Positions 15,143 to 24,840 are shown, numbered from the stretch's first letter. The stretch: DNA of 64,000 nt from Saprospiraceae bacterium (GCA_016715985.1 JADJXD010000001.1:5460300-5524299); one strand, 5' to 3'. The notes: a model not told the origin generated them from the letters alone. Made by a program: numbers and translations.

Positions 15143-15908
15143 TCATATATAATCACTCAATTTCTTAAAAAAGCTATCGAGATACTTATCCTTCTCCTTT
15201 GACTTATACTGCATAATATAACGCGGATGGTCAAATGCTTCTATTCTATCAAAAAGGTGAAGTTCACGGTTTATTTTTTGTAAATATTCAGCATTCTTTT
15301 TTCCCAGGACATAAGCGACTTCAGGATGAATACCAAAATGGAATTGTTCCTGAAGGGTGTGTCTGATAAAGGGGAGAACTGCTTCAAATAACGCTGAAGA
15401 ATCATAATAATTATAGTTGACCGTATTTTTTTTATTGTTTTTATGGATAAATCCTAAAGGACATACAGATGTGATGTAAAATTGACTGTAGAAGTTTTCC
15501 GGCCCACCGAATAATTTTATCAATTCATAAATAAAAACCGATGATGGTTCGTGTGATTTGAAATCCGGTGGGGCGATCCCGCATTCTGACTCTAATCTTT
15601 TTGTATCAGTAAAAGGGAATTCCTGTACTTCCGGCTCCCAGCCTTCCCGGGTTGATACCAATAATAATTTTTCGCTCTTTTGTGTCGGAATAAAATTTTT
15701 TGTAAAATTGTCTGACGATTTCGATAATGGCAGGATTCTCTGAAAAGGGATTCATCATAAAAATATCCGGAGGTAATTGTCCTTCAAACTTCAGATTTTC
15801 CAGAAACTGAATCACTTTGTCACCAAAAGATGGTGCATTTTCAATATCCGGTTGATTATCACTCACCGGATTACATCTCTCAAAGCCAAGTAAACTCCAT
15901 TTGTCCAC
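15143..15908 (-). pseudogene. SMUG2-type uracil-DNA glycosylase-family gene with a frameshift
   Basis: Two overlapping frames together make one DUF4918/SMUG2-like protein. The first (15606-15908) runs FGDKVIQFLENLKFEG, MNPFSENP and GINPGRLGAGSTGIPF, then stops. The second (from about 15643 down to 15143) continues TDTKRLESECGI, then ITSVCPLGF, and ends in FKKLSDYI. The join falls at the A4 run at 15611-15614 next to GGG (CCCTTTT on the coding strand). One T fewer restores GIPFTDTKRL. The enzyme would remove damaged bases such as uracil from DNA. The frameshift is either a real mutation or a homopolymer error. The 5' end overlaps the trehalase gene by 46 bp, and the true start may be further in. 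Confidence 0.8.
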
Positions 15909-17368
15909 CCGAATCCATCCTGAACCGGGTATTCGCCACCCCCTGCATCCAGATTCATATCTTCTACATTGTATTTCTCCATCAACTTTCCTGTATTATT
16001 ATATACCCTTTCCACGAGATGAATCCATCTTTGTGCGACATCTTTGGCCAAATCAAAAAAGCCATAATTAATCAAACCTTCTACAGCAATCCATTGCAAA
16101 GGCGCCCAGCCATTCGGAGCATCCCATTGCTGACCGGTATTATATGTTGTAGTAACCAATCCACCCGGACGAAGAAAATGTTTTTTAAGATGATCTTCTA
16201 GCAAAACCGATTGTTCTTTGGAAGAAATGTTTTGCCACAAAGGGAATACAGTTGCCAAAGACTTTCTACCTGAATGTTTCCCTTCTTTAAAATTGAAATC
16301 CTGATAACAACTTTGTCTGTTATTCCAAAAAACGCTATTGATTGCACTTTTTCTGTCCGTACTCAAAGCTTTAAAATGTTCGGCTTTTTCGGGTTCACCG
16401 AAATACACAAATGCTTTTGATATAGTATCTTCCAGTCTGAATAAAAGCACGTTTAAGTCAACAGGTAGTATAGTGGTTGTTTGAATACTTTTTAAAGAAT
16501 CAGATTTGCCAAACCATCTTGAGCTGAAATCCCATCCGGATTCACATGCCGCTCTGATATTTAAATAATATTCAGATTGGCTTTGATATTTAGAGACGGA
16601 ATGGGAGATGTCTTCGGCGTATGATTCTTGTCTGGGAACCGGATTGTCGTCCCAGTAACGATTGAGAACAATATTTTCTGAAACGCTTACTACCCGCTTG
16701 ATTGCTGTGTTTTGTGATGATAAATCATCTTTTCCATCCATCCAGAAGTTGTATTCTTTCAACAAGGGTTTCAGATATCGGATATGATATTCTTTTGTAT
16801 TTTCGTATTCGCTGATCAGCTCTACCATTGCAGCAAAAAAAGGCGGTTGAGATCTGGACAGAAAATAACTTCGGTTACCGTTGGGAATGTGACCAAACTG
16901 TTCTATCAGCCAGGCAAAATTATCCAGCATATTGACTACGGTCTTGTTGTGGCCCGACTCCAATAAACCCAACATTGTAAAATACGAATCCCAATAATAT
17001 ATTTCCCTAAATCTTCCCCCGGGGATGATGTAAGGAAAAGGCAACGCAATCAAAGAACCAGCAGCGCTATTTTTATCTGCCTTCCTTTTAAGCAATTTCC
17101 ACAATTTTTCAATATGTGTTTTAATATTTTCCCTCTCTCTAATTTTAACTTTAGTAGTTTTAGGAACGGCAAAATGTTTTAACACAAACGACCTTAAATT
17201 AAAGTCAGCTGTATTTTTCTGTTCTTCAAAATTTTTTAATATGACAGTTGGTTCAAATTTTGGAACAGCATCTGCAAAGGACTTTGAATCTGAAAAAATA
17301 CCTGATTTTTGAACAGTATCAAAAAGAGATCCATAAATAATGTCTGGAGTAAGATGGGGATTATTCAT
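15863..17368 (-). CDS. treF: Cytoplasmic trehalase (GH37)
   Basis: A 501-residue glycoside hydrolase of family 37 that splits trehalose into two glucoses. Both family signatures are present: PGGRFREIYYWDSY at residues 116-129 and QWDAPNGWAP at 414-423, with the Gly-rich GGGEYPVQDGFGW near the end. There is no signal peptide, so it should act in the cytoplasm. The gene overlaps the upstream MFS transporter by 8 bp, a strong hint that the transporter brings in trehalose or a related disaccharide. Confidence 0.93.
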   Translation of the reverse strand: MNNPHLTPDIIYGSLFDTVQKSGIFSDSKSFADAVPKFEPTVILKNFEEQKNTADFNLRSFVLKHFAVPKTTKVKIRERENIKTHIEKLWKLLKRKADKNSAAGSLIALPFPYIIPGGRFREIYYWDSYFTMLGLLESGHNKTVVNMLDNFAWLIEQFGHIPNGNRSYFLSRSQPPFFAAMVELISEYENTKEYHIRYLKPLLKEYNFWMDGKDDLSSQNTAIKRVVSVSENIVLNRYWDDNPVPRQESYAEDISHSVSKYQSQSEYYLNIRAACESGWDFSSRWFGKSDSLKSIQTTTILPVDLNVLLFRLEDTISKAFVYFGEPEKAEHFKALSTDRKSAINSVFWNNRQSCYQDFNFKEGKHSGRKSLATVFPLWQNISSKEQSVLLEDHLKKHFLRPGGLVTTTYNTGQQWDAPNGWAPLQWIAVEGLINYGFFDLAKDVAQRWIHLVERVYNNTGKLMEKYNVEDMNLDAGGGEYPVQDGFGWTNGVYLALRDVIR

Positions 17369-18611
17369 TTTGAAGACGATTAGAACGGGAAATTTTATTT
17401 AAAAGAATTAACGCAACCGTAAGTAAAATAACAGGAATCAATGAAAAATAAAAAGCATTTTTTCCACCGAATGCTTCAAACAAATGCCCTGTAATCATTG
17501 AACCCGTTGTTCCTCCCAAAGCAGAAAAAAGCACAATTAAACCTGACATAGCACTATGCATGTGTTTTGGAAGTGAACTTAAAACCACAGAGTTTATAGT
17601 AGGATAAATCGGAGCCAGAAATAATCCCATCAATGGAAACAAGTAAACCACTAATGGCGCATTTGTCCAGGATATATCTGTCAGTGATGCGGGAAGATTA
17701 TTGGTCAAAGGCAAATTTAACAGAATACAAATTCCCACCATCGCTATACAAAAAACGGTAAAGTACAACCAATGAACATATTTCAGCACAATCCCGGCAA
17801 ATAACCTGCCCACTGCAAAAGCTCCTGCTAAAACGGCTCCTGCCTGAATACTCATACTTGCAGGAACAGAAAGCACATCCGTATAAAAAGTCGGTGTCCA
17901 TGTCTGAAAACTCTGCTCGATGAGTACAAACAAAAAAGCACAGGCAACAAATATCAAAACCAATGGACGTATAGCTAATTTTATCATGTCTGCAAAATCT
18001 TTCATTAGGCTGGTTGCTTCCGCTTTATGCGCTTTACTTTCGTCTAACGGACTGAACAACAACAAAATCAATGCTATAAATGACAATACACTCAGATACC
18101 AATAGACTTGCAGCCATTCTTCGGATTTGGGATTCAGATCATCTATAAACAAACTGAAAAATATGTTTCCGACCAGAACACCTATCATAAAGAAGCCTTC
18201 AATTAAACTCATCAGACTGCTATGTTCCTTTATATCATTCGTAATCAGACCAATTGCAGAAAACACGCTGATTTTTATTAATGCAAACGAAATGCCCACC
18301 AACATAAAAAGTATCTTAAAATGCCAGAAGGAATCGGCAATCATTGGCATAATTCCGCAGGTTACAGCAACAATCAATAATCCTAAAGACATACCACGCT
18401 TTATCCCTAATCTGGGTAGAAGAGAGCCTAAAAGAAAAGAAAAAATTGCAATAGGCAGATCCTTAAATCCTTCCAGAATACTGGCATCTGCTTTGGAAAC
18501 ATCAAAATTTCGTTGTACCTGGAGTATCACTGCACCCACTGAATTCAGCAGAACCGCAAAAACCATATAGTTTAAAATGAGCGAGATCTTTATCAGTAAA
18601 TTGTTGCGCAT
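17361..18611 (-). CDS. MFS sugar transporter, probably for trehalose
   Basis: A 416-residue inner-membrane protein with twelve hydrophobic segments and an MFS layout. LGSLLPRLGIKRG after the second segment is the typical loop motif, and the middle loop is charged (DESKAHKAEATS). The C-terminal half contains GAFAVGRLFAGIVL. The protein resembles the FucP-like branch. The substrate is inferred only from its overlap with the trehalase gene (8 bp), which suggests translational coupling. Confidence 0.8.
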   Translation of the reverse strand: MRNNLLIKISLILNYMVFAVLLNSVGAVILQVQRNFDVSKADASILEGFKDLPIAIFSFLLGSLLPRLGIKRGMSLGLLIVAVTCGIMPMIADSFWHFKILFMLVGISFALIKISVFSAIGLITNDIKEHSSLMSLIEGFFMIGVLVGNIFFSLFIDDLNPKSEEWLQVYWYLSVLSFIALILLLFSPLDESKAHKAEATSLMKDFADMIKLAIRPLVLIFVACAFLFVLIEQSFQTWTPTFYTDVLSVPASMSIQAGAVLAGAFAVGRLFAGIVLKYVHWLYFTVFCIAMVGICILLNLPLTNNLPASLTDISWTNAPLVVYLFPLMGLFLAPIYPTINSVVLSSLPKHMHSAMSGLIVLFSALGGTTGSMITGHLFEAFGGKNAFYFSLIPVILLTVALILLNKISRSNRLQNE

Positions 18612-18661
18612 AATGAGCTGTATGATTAAAGTGTTTTATAAATAATGCAAGATGTTGATAT

Positions 18662-19483
18662 TTAAGAATTTAATTTCATCAATATACATATCCAATTATC
18701 TTTTTGGAGGTCAGAAACGGAAACAAATCCTTTCGCTTTGAAAGCTTTTTCGAGTATTTCTTTGTCCTCAACCAATACGCCGGATACCAGTAAATAACTA
18801 TCTGTATGCATTCTATCCTTGAGATCATCCACATATCGAACTAAAATGTTTCTGTTGATATTAGCCAGAATGATATCATATTTTTTCGGGGATATATCTT
18901 CCAAGCTTCCCAGATATGCTGTCACATTATGAACATGATTTTGTGCACTGTTTTCAATGGTGTTTTGATAAGATTCGGTTTCAATGTCAATCGCATCAAT
19001 TTTTTCCGCACCTAACTTGGACGCCAGTATTGCCAGAATCCCTGTTCCGCAACCAAAATCAAATACACTTTTACCTGAAAAATCCAGATCTGCCATTTTA
19101 CGGATCATCATGTAAGTCGTGGCGTGATGCCCGGTACCAAAAGCCATTTTAGGATTGATTATCAAATCATGTTGAATATCTTCGTCCGTCGGATGGAAAT
19201 CCGCTCTCACGATGCAAAAGTCTTCCACAATGACCGGTTGAAAGGATGCTTCCCATATTTCATTCCAGTTTTGCGGTTCAATCGTTTCTACCTGATAATC
19301 CGCAGAAAATTTATGGATAATTTCATTTATTTCTTTACTGATCTGATCAGTAAGTTGTGTTTCCGGAATGTAACCGATCAATTGCTCATCTGTTTCTTCA
19401 AAAGATTCAAAAGGGTATTCACTCAGTAATCCCAATAATGCTTCTTCCGTGGAATTAATAATATATGCTTTGTAAGTTGCCAA
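18662..19483 (-). CDS. prmA: Ribosomal protein L11 methyltransferase
   Basis: A 273-residue SAM-dependent enzyme that trimethylates ribosomal protein L11. The N-terminal domain binds the substrate, the linker holds PQNWNEIWEASFQPV, and the catalytic domain has MAFGTGHHATTYMM, VFDFGCGTGILAILASKLGA (SAM loop) and LANINRNIL. All are standard for PrmA. The length is normal. It follows folD by 31 bp on the same strand and may share its transcript. Confidence 0.95.
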   Translation of the reverse strand: MATYKAYIINSTEEALLGLLSEYPFESFEETDEQLIGYIPETQLTDQISKEINEIIHKFSADYQVETIEPQNWNEIWEASFQPVIVEDFCIVRADFHPTDEDIQHDLIINPKMAFGTGHHATTYMMIRKMADLDFSGKSVFDFGCGTGILAILASKLGAEKIDAIDIETESYQNTIENSAQNHVHNVTAYLGSLEDISPKKYDIILANINRNILVRYVDDLKDRMHTDSYLLVSGVLVEDKEILEKAFKAKGFVSVSDLQKDNWICILMKLNS

Positions 19484-19514
19484 TTATTTACTTATAATTT
19501 TGTCAATAAAAATT

Positions 19515-20399
19515 TTATTTAACATCCCACTTTTCTTTCGCTGACTGAAATGTATTCATCATCAACCCAACTACCGTCATAGGTCCTACCCCACCCGGTA
19601 CAGGCGTTATAAAAGACGCTTTGTTTTCTGCTTCATCAAAATTAACATCCCCCACTAATCTGGAACCGGATTTTCTGCTTTCATCTTCCACTCTGTTAAT
19701 ACCAACATCTATCACCACTGCCCCTTCTTTAATCATATCCCCTGAAATAAAATTGGGAATTCCGATAGCTGCTACGACGATATCAGCCTGAAGCAAAATA
19801 CTTTTCAGGTCTTTTGTACGGCTGTGTGTTAAAGTTACGGTGGCATCTCCGGATTTGGATTTTCTGGACAACAAAATACTCATGGGTGTACCAACTATGT
19901 TGCTTCTGCCTACGACAACCACGTGTTTGCCTGCTGTTTCAATATGATATCTTTCCAGCAATAATGTAATTCCATACGGCGTGGCGGGCAAAAAACAAGG
20001 AAGTCCCTGCGCCATTTTACCAAAATTGACCGGGTGAAAGCCATCAACATCCTTTGCCGGATCGATGGCCATTGTAATATTGACTTCATTGATATGTCGG
20101 GGAAGGGGAAGCTGCACTATAAAGCCGTCAACATCTTGGTCTTCATTTAAATCTTTAATCAATTGCAATAATTCTGCCTCCGTTATATCGGAAGGTTTTT
20201 TTATCAGTGTGGATTTGAATCCAACCTGTTCACAAGACTTGACTTTGTTTCCGACATAAGCCTGACTTGCGGGATTTTCTCCTACCAGAATCGCAGCCAG
20301 ATGCGGGGTTTTACCTGTTTTTTGTATAAATTCCGTTGTATCAGCTTTTAGTTTTAATTTCAACTCTTCAGACACTAATTTGCCGTCAATTATGGCCAT
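19515..20399 (-). CDS. folD: Bifunctional methylenetetrahydrofolate dehydrogenase/cyclohydrolase
   Basis: A 294-residue cytoplasmic enzyme of one-carbon metabolism that interconverts 5,10-methylene-, methenyl- and 10-formyl-THF using NADP. Visible motifs are SQAYVGNKVKSCEQVG (the catalytic Lys region), DGFIVQLPLPRHI, PAKDVDGFHPVNFG, VVGRSNIVGTPMS (nucleotide binding) and FITPVPGGVGPMT. The length is typical. The start at 20399 gives the usual MAIIDGK beginning. Confidence 0.96.
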   Translation of the reverse strand: MAIIDGKLVSEELKLKLKADTTEFIQKTGKTPHLAAILVGENPASQAYVGNKVKSCEQVGFKSTLIKKPSDITEAELLQLIKDLNEDQDVDGFIVQLPLPRHINEVNITMAIDPAKDVDGFHPVNFGKMAQGLPCFLPATPYGITLLLERYHIETAGKHVVVVGRSNIVGTPMSILLSRKSKSGDATVTLTHSRTKDLKSILLQADIVVAAIGIPNFISGDMIKEGAVVIDVGINRVEDESRKSGSRLVGDVNFDEAENKASFITPVPGGVGPMTVVGLMMNTFQSAKEKWDVK

Positions 20400-20487
20400 A
20401 ACATATATTATTTATTTTGGCCTGCAAAATAGCAAATAATGAAATAAACAACAGAAATTTTCAGAATTATATTAATGCAAATTAATC

Positions 20488-21339
20488 CTATATCTTTTTT
20501 CGTGTGGATTCTTCTTTTAGACTAAACGTTATGGGTAAAGTATATAAGGCCCTAACAACTTTACCTCTCACTTCCCCTGGTGTCCATTTTTCTTCTAAAA
20601 AATTCATTGATTCAATCACGTCAATTCCAGCATCCCCAAATCCGTGTCCTGAATCCCTTACGGCCTTAATGTTTGAAAGCCAACCATCCGGTTCTACAAC
20701 GAATTGCAGGACAGTATTCCCTTCAATCTTATTAGATTTTGCGTCTTCCGGATAAACGAGATTTTTATAAACAAAATCAAGCATTTTTTCTTTTGCACAT
20801 TCCTCTTTAACTTTTACATCGTTAGAAATATTCTCACAACCAGGGTAACGGGGCATCATCTCAATTACATTATATATTTTATCTCCTTCTTCTTGAATTT
20901 CCAATTCGCTAACATCATTGTCAGGTTGCATATCTGAAGGAAGTTTGTATGTTACAGAATACCTGGAAGTTGATTTAAACTCTGATAACCGAACCATTTC
21001 AAATATGTCACTTAGATCAACAAAAATTTCAGATCTTTTTTGTTTTTTAGAAATAATTCTTTCTTTTATTTTCACATTCTTAATAACACCTGGATATTCA
21101 ATAGAAAAGGACAACCATTTTTCAGCTTTTGGATTAAGGTCTTCTGCATCATTCAGGTATGGCATTAATCTGACTGAAATAAAGTTGAGCATTTCTTGTT
21201 TTTCACAATGACTTCTGTCAGTGCTATTTTCAAAATGATTACAAACTTCAAAAAAAGAAGTTTTGCTTTGACCGAATATTAAATCAGAATTCAGAAAAAA
21301 AGAACAAAGTGTTATCAAGGGTAGAAAATAGAAATTCAT
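20488..21339 (-). CDS. Secreted protein with a TonB C-terminal domain, internally duplicated
   Basis: A 283-residue protein with a signal peptide (residues 1-23, ending in IFGQ). The C-terminal half is a TonB-type domain of the Bacteroidota kind: MPRYPGCENIS, then MLDFVYKNLVYPEDA, VLQFVVEPDGWLSNIK and MNFLEEKWTPGEVRGK. The N-terminal half repeats the pattern in degenerate form (FFEVCNHFE, MLNFISVRLMPYL, LSFSIEYPGVIKNVK), pointing to an old duplication. There is no transmembrane anchor or proline-rich linker, so it is probably not a classical energy transducer. It may sit in the periplasm. Confidence 0.75.
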   Translation of the reverse strand: MNFYFLPLITLCSFFLNSDLIFGQSKTSFFEVCNHFENSTDRSHCEKQEMLNFISVRLMPYLNDAEDLNPKAEKWLSFSIEYPGVIKNVKIKERIISKKQKRSEIFVDLSDIFEMVRLSEFKSTSRYSVTYKLPSDMQPDNDVSELEIQEEGDKIYNVIEMMPRYPGCENISNDVKVKEECAKEKMLDFVYKNLVYPEDAKSNKIEGNTVLQFVVEPDGWLSNIKAVRDSGHGFGDAGIDVIESMNFLEEKWTPGEVRGKVVRALYTLPITFSLKEESTRKKI

Positions 21340-21894
21340 TGTAATTCAGATTTTCAGGTTATCAATTTCAAATTATATTCAAAGATAAGTATTCAGGAAT
21401 AAAATTTATAATTTCACCATTCGAATAAGAGTAGAATTAATTTCACAATATTCACAACTATTAAAGTAATCAATCAAACGAGCTATTTTTATCACTCCTG
21501 CTCCTGCATAGTAGACATGTAATCAAGTTTGGATGGTACACAGATCATATTGTGAACAGAATTAATAATTACACCCTTTCAGGATTTGATGTTTTCTTTC
21601 CTTATTAAGATAGGGCTTGTCGCCCTATCTTAGAATATTTCGGCCTTTCAGGCCTAATAAATCGCTAATCAAGGCCTGAAAGGCCAAAATATCTCAGAGA
21701 TGGGCAAAGCCCATCGTAACTAATGCCAAATGTTCTCCAGCCCAGAAGGGGCGCAAGATTTTAAAACAATCGAATAAATTCGATTAGCCCGGCAAGTGAC
21801 ACAGGTTTTATTTCAAGATTTTTTAACGGCTGATTTGATAAGGCCAATTTGTTACAAGGACTGTTTAGAAACAAACAATGGTTTTCCAGAAAAT
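21340..21894. other. Intergenic stretch with clustered palindromes
   Basis: No gene. Four perfect hairpins lie within about 110 bp: AAGATAGGGC-ttgtc-GCCCTATCTT (21607-21631), GGCCT-ttc-AGGCC (about 21642), GGCCT-gaa-AGGCC (about 21673) and ATGGGC-aaa-GCCCAT (about 21699). They look like short REP-type elements. Nothing else was recognised. Confidence 0.7.
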
Positions 21895-23619
21895 CTATTT
21901 TATATTGTTCACTTTGTTATCTGAAATGTAGTTGTCAACTATTTGCTCCAGCGTGCTTAGTTTTATAGATCCATTGCTCAGAACTAAATCATGAAATGCC
22001 TTAATGTCAAATTTATCACCTAAGATTTCTTCTGCCCGTTTACGCAATTCTCTTATCTTCAACTCTCCGATTTTATAGGAAACCGCCTGAGCCGGCCAGC
22101 CGATATAACGGTCAATTTCGGTATTTACTTCATGCAGAGACAAAGCGGTATTAGTGGACATAAAATCAACCGCTTGCTGTCGGGTCCATCCTTTGTAGTG
22201 CAGACCTACGTCCACAACCAACCGGCAGGCACGCCACATTTCGTATGTCAGTCTGCCGAAGTCTTCGTAAGGTGTTTCGTACATTCCGGCTTCCTTTCCG
22301 AGATATTCAGAATATAAACCCCATCCTTCACCAAATGCACTAATATACAGATTCTCCCTGAATTTGGGAATATTTTCCATTTCCTTGGACAACATAATCT
22401 GTAAATGATGGCCGGGAACAGCTTCGTGCAGCGTTAATGCCGGAAGAACATAAAATGGCCTGCTTTCCAATTTAAAAGTATTGACCCAGTACTCTCCGGG
22501 TTTACCGGTTTCATAATTTCCTTCAGAGTATCTGCCGGTGGTATAATTGGGTGCTATCGCTTCCGGAACAGGCTCTACTGAAAAGGGCATCCTGGGAAGC
22601 TTATTGAAATATTTAGGTAATTTACCTTCGATCTTTTTAGATAACCAACTTGCCCGATACAATAACTCTCTGGGGTTTTTGGCATAAAACTGCGGATCCG
22701 TACGCAAAAAATGAAGAAAAGCCGCATAATCACCCTTAAACCCAATTTCGTTAATGATGTTCAGCATTTCAGATTTTATGCGGGCTACTTCAGACTCTCC
22801 GGTTGTAAAAACCATTTCAGGCGTTAATTCAAGCGTAGTGAAGTATCGTACTTTATCTTCATAATAAACATTTCCCCCTTCCAAAGCAGAAATTCCGGGT
22901 GAATCCTGTGATGCAGGTAAATATTCATCATAAACAAAAGCGAGAAATTCCTTGTATGCCGGTTTGATTTTGGCCTGAACTAAAGATATAACTTCATTTT
23001 TCAGACTGTCGGCATCGTTAAGTCCTTCTGTACAGTGGACCAAAAAATTATTATCAGCATCCTGAGATATAAAATCTTCCAGCATATTGATACACAGTTT
23101 TGTAACGGTTTTTGGAGAAGTCTTATTTTGACGAATCCCTTCCTGCATTAACTCCTTTTGTGCCTGAAGATAAGCAGGTAGTAAATGCAGCTTTTCAATA
23201 TATTTTTTTCGATTTTCAGGTTTACGTACATCCAAATATTGAGAACTATATATGATATTCAGCAAAAAACCACCTTCAGAATTTAAGGGCATCAGGTAAC
23301 TTTGAAACTTTAAGTCTGTTATTTCATTACTTAACTCCAATTCAAGAAGTTCTTTGTTAATCAGGTCATTAAGGGAAAGTTTAGTTGTATCAAGATTTTC
23401 CAATTGATTTAAAATTGGCTCATAAAGGGATAATCGATTTTCAAATTCCGCTTTTTTTTGTTCGCCCCAGGTATCTTTGTATTGTTTTTGGAGAGTGTCA
23501 GAAATGGCCTGATATGATTCGATAATTTCATCAACTTTGGAATGTTTGGAATTCCTATCAACAGATGTGCACTGAAATAAAACACTGGTGGCGGCTACTA
23601 AAAATAAAAAATATTTCAT
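21895..23619 (-). CDS. DUF885 metallopeptidase-like lipoprotein
   Basis: A 574-residue protein with a lipoprotein signal (SVLFQC, Cys about residue 17). It belongs to the DUF885 family, whose members are thought to be zinc peptidases. The hallmark HEAVPGHH is at residues 398-405 and would supply zinc ligands and the catalytic Glu. FGEGWGLYSEYLGKE supplies further family residues. It probably acts in the periplasm or on the outer membrane. The length is normal for the family. No operon partner is evident. Confidence 0.88.
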   Translation of the reverse strand: MKYFLFLVAATSVLFQCTSVDRNSKHSKVDEIIESYQAISDTLQKQYKDTWGEQKKAEFENRLSLYEPILNQLENLDTTKLSLNDLINKELLELELSNEITDLKFQSYLMPLNSEGGFLLNIIYSSQYLDVRKPENRKKYIEKLHLLPAYLQAQKELMQEGIRQNKTSPKTVTKLCINMLEDFISQDADNNFLVHCTEGLNDADSLKNEVISLVQAKIKPAYKEFLAFVYDEYLPASQDSPGISALEGGNVYYEDKVRYFTTLELTPEMVFTTGESEVARIKSEMLNIINEIGFKGDYAAFLHFLRTDPQFYAKNPRELLYRASWLSKKIEGKLPKYFNKLPRMPFSVEPVPEAIAPNYTTGRYSEGNYETGKPGEYWVNTFKLESRPFYVLPALTLHEAVPGHHLQIMLSKEMENIPKFRENLYISAFGEGWGLYSEYLGKEAGMYETPYEDFGRLTYEMWRACRLVVDVGLHYKGWTRQQAVDFMSTNTALSLHEVNTEIDRYIGWPAQAVSYKIGELKIRELRKRAEEILGDKFDIKAFHDLVLSNGSIKLSTLEQIVDNYISDNKVNNIK

Positions 23620-23912
23620 ATGAGTATGTTGAAAAGTTAATGTTTATATTAATCGGTCCGGAGATAATGGGATATTTCAGATTAGCATTAAAAGACTTAA
23701 GATCACGTTGGCAGATGTCCAAAGTCGTTTATGAAAAATCTCCCTATTCTGATGCGAAAGGTAAAAGAATTCTAAATAAAAAGAGATAATGTTAGTATAA
23801 TTTTCTTCAAAATATAAATCCCCTTGCAATACTAAGACTACAAAATGTTCCCCTACACTGTTTATGGTAAATGAAGGTGTAAATTTAGAGATGGAGATTA
23901 AATATTCTATTA

Positions 23913-24440
23913 TCAATCAATCTTACCAACAATAATTGATTTAAAATCAATTAGATATTTTTTAACTTTGTCATACAGGGTGTTAAATTCGTTAAAATAA
24001 TCATTTATAAGCTTTGATTCTGATTTACCTGAGTTTTTTAATACTACAATTTTTTCTTCAGTATTATGATCAATACAGTTTTTTTCATTGTCTAATTGAA
24101 TGTTTATATTAATTTTAATATCTGCATGGGCAAAAGCATTTCTTATATTGGATAATGTGATTAAATCTTGACTTATGTTAGCATTGAAGTCAGGAATATT
24201 GTTCAATACTTTAATTTTACCAGCAGTGGGTAATATTGATGAATTAAGTAATATCTCTCGGAAAGTATTTTCGTTGGATGGTTTAAAATAAGAGATTAGA
24301 ATTGTGTCTATTAAATGTTCAATTTTATTCGTTTTATTAATAACATCGCCCCTAATAATATTAAATTTATTACCACTTAAATCAGTTACATTTATATCTC
24401 CCTTAATTTTCATATTAAGATATTTTATTTTGTAAAACAC
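23913..24440 (-). CDS. Hypothetical HEPN-like protein
   Basis: A 175-residue protein without a signal. The motif NIRNAFAHAD near residue 110 (R-N-x-F-A-H) resembles the RX4-6H motif of HEPN and DUF4145-type proteins, which are often RNases of toxin or abortive-infection systems. The N-terminal half is helical with a long segment (NKTNKIEHLIDTILISYFKP). No nucleotidyltransferase or other antitoxin candidate is adjacent. A second start at the internal MKIKGDI would remove nine residues. The assignment rests only on the motif. Confidence 0.6.
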   Translation of the reverse strand: MFYKIKYLNMKIKGDINVTDLSGNKFNIIRGDVINKTNKIEHLIDTILISYFKPSNENTFREILLNSSILPTAGKIKVLNNIPDFNANISQDLITLSNIRNAFAHADIKININIQLDNEKNCIDHNTEEKIVVLKNSGKSESKLINDYFNEFNTLYDKVKKYLIDFKSIIVGKID

Positions 24441-24560
24441 ACAATAATAGTGATATTTTATGATTGTTAGATATAAGTAATAATAAAAATTTGATAATTA
24501 ATACTTCCAATTTTCATGTTAAAAAATTTAGAAGCATCTGCCAGGGTTCACTTTAAAATA

Positions 24561-24590
24561 GGATACCTAAATGGATACCTAAATAGATAC
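24561..24590. repeat. Short tandem repeat, 12-bp unit
   Basis: GGATACCTAAAT occurs twice in tandem, followed by a partial third unit (AGATAC). It lies in a gene-free stretch (24441-24689) in which nothing else was recognised. Confidence 0.8.
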
Positions 24591-24689
24591 TCAAGAAGTA
24601 CTAAATTTAATAGAAATCTTGATTGTAGTATTTAGCTGGTAATATTAGAAATGTTATATATATCAGTATTTACCTAAAATTTTCTTCAA

Positions 24690-24724
24690 AATAAAAAAGG
24701 TCTGAAGATTTCTCTCCAGACCTT
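24690..24724 (-). terminator. Rho-independent terminator after tRNA-Pro
   Basis: AAAGGTCTG pairs with CAGACCTTT across a 12-nt loop and is followed by a T run on the minus strand, directly after the tRNA. Confidence 0.8.
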
Positions 24725-24727
24725 TAG

Positions 24728-24802
24728 TCGGGGCGGCAGGATTCGAACCTGCGGCCTCCTGGTCCCAAACCAGGCGCGCTAACCGAACTGCGCTACGCCC
24801 CG
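24728..24802 (-). tRNA. tRNA-Pro (TGG)
   Basis: A 75-nt cloverleaf. The acceptor CGGGGCG pairs with CGCCCCG, the anticodon loop is TTTGGGA with anticodon TGG, and the T arm is GCAGG-TTCGAAT-CCTGC. CCA is not encoded. Confidence 0.95.
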
Positions 24803-24840
24803 AAAATATTTTTAAGCATTATTTCATCCAAACTGAACAG

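Noticed and set aside
23565..23916. Small frames on both strands between the DUF885 gene and the HEPN-like gene
   Set aside because: No domain, no ribosome-binding context, and mutual overlap.
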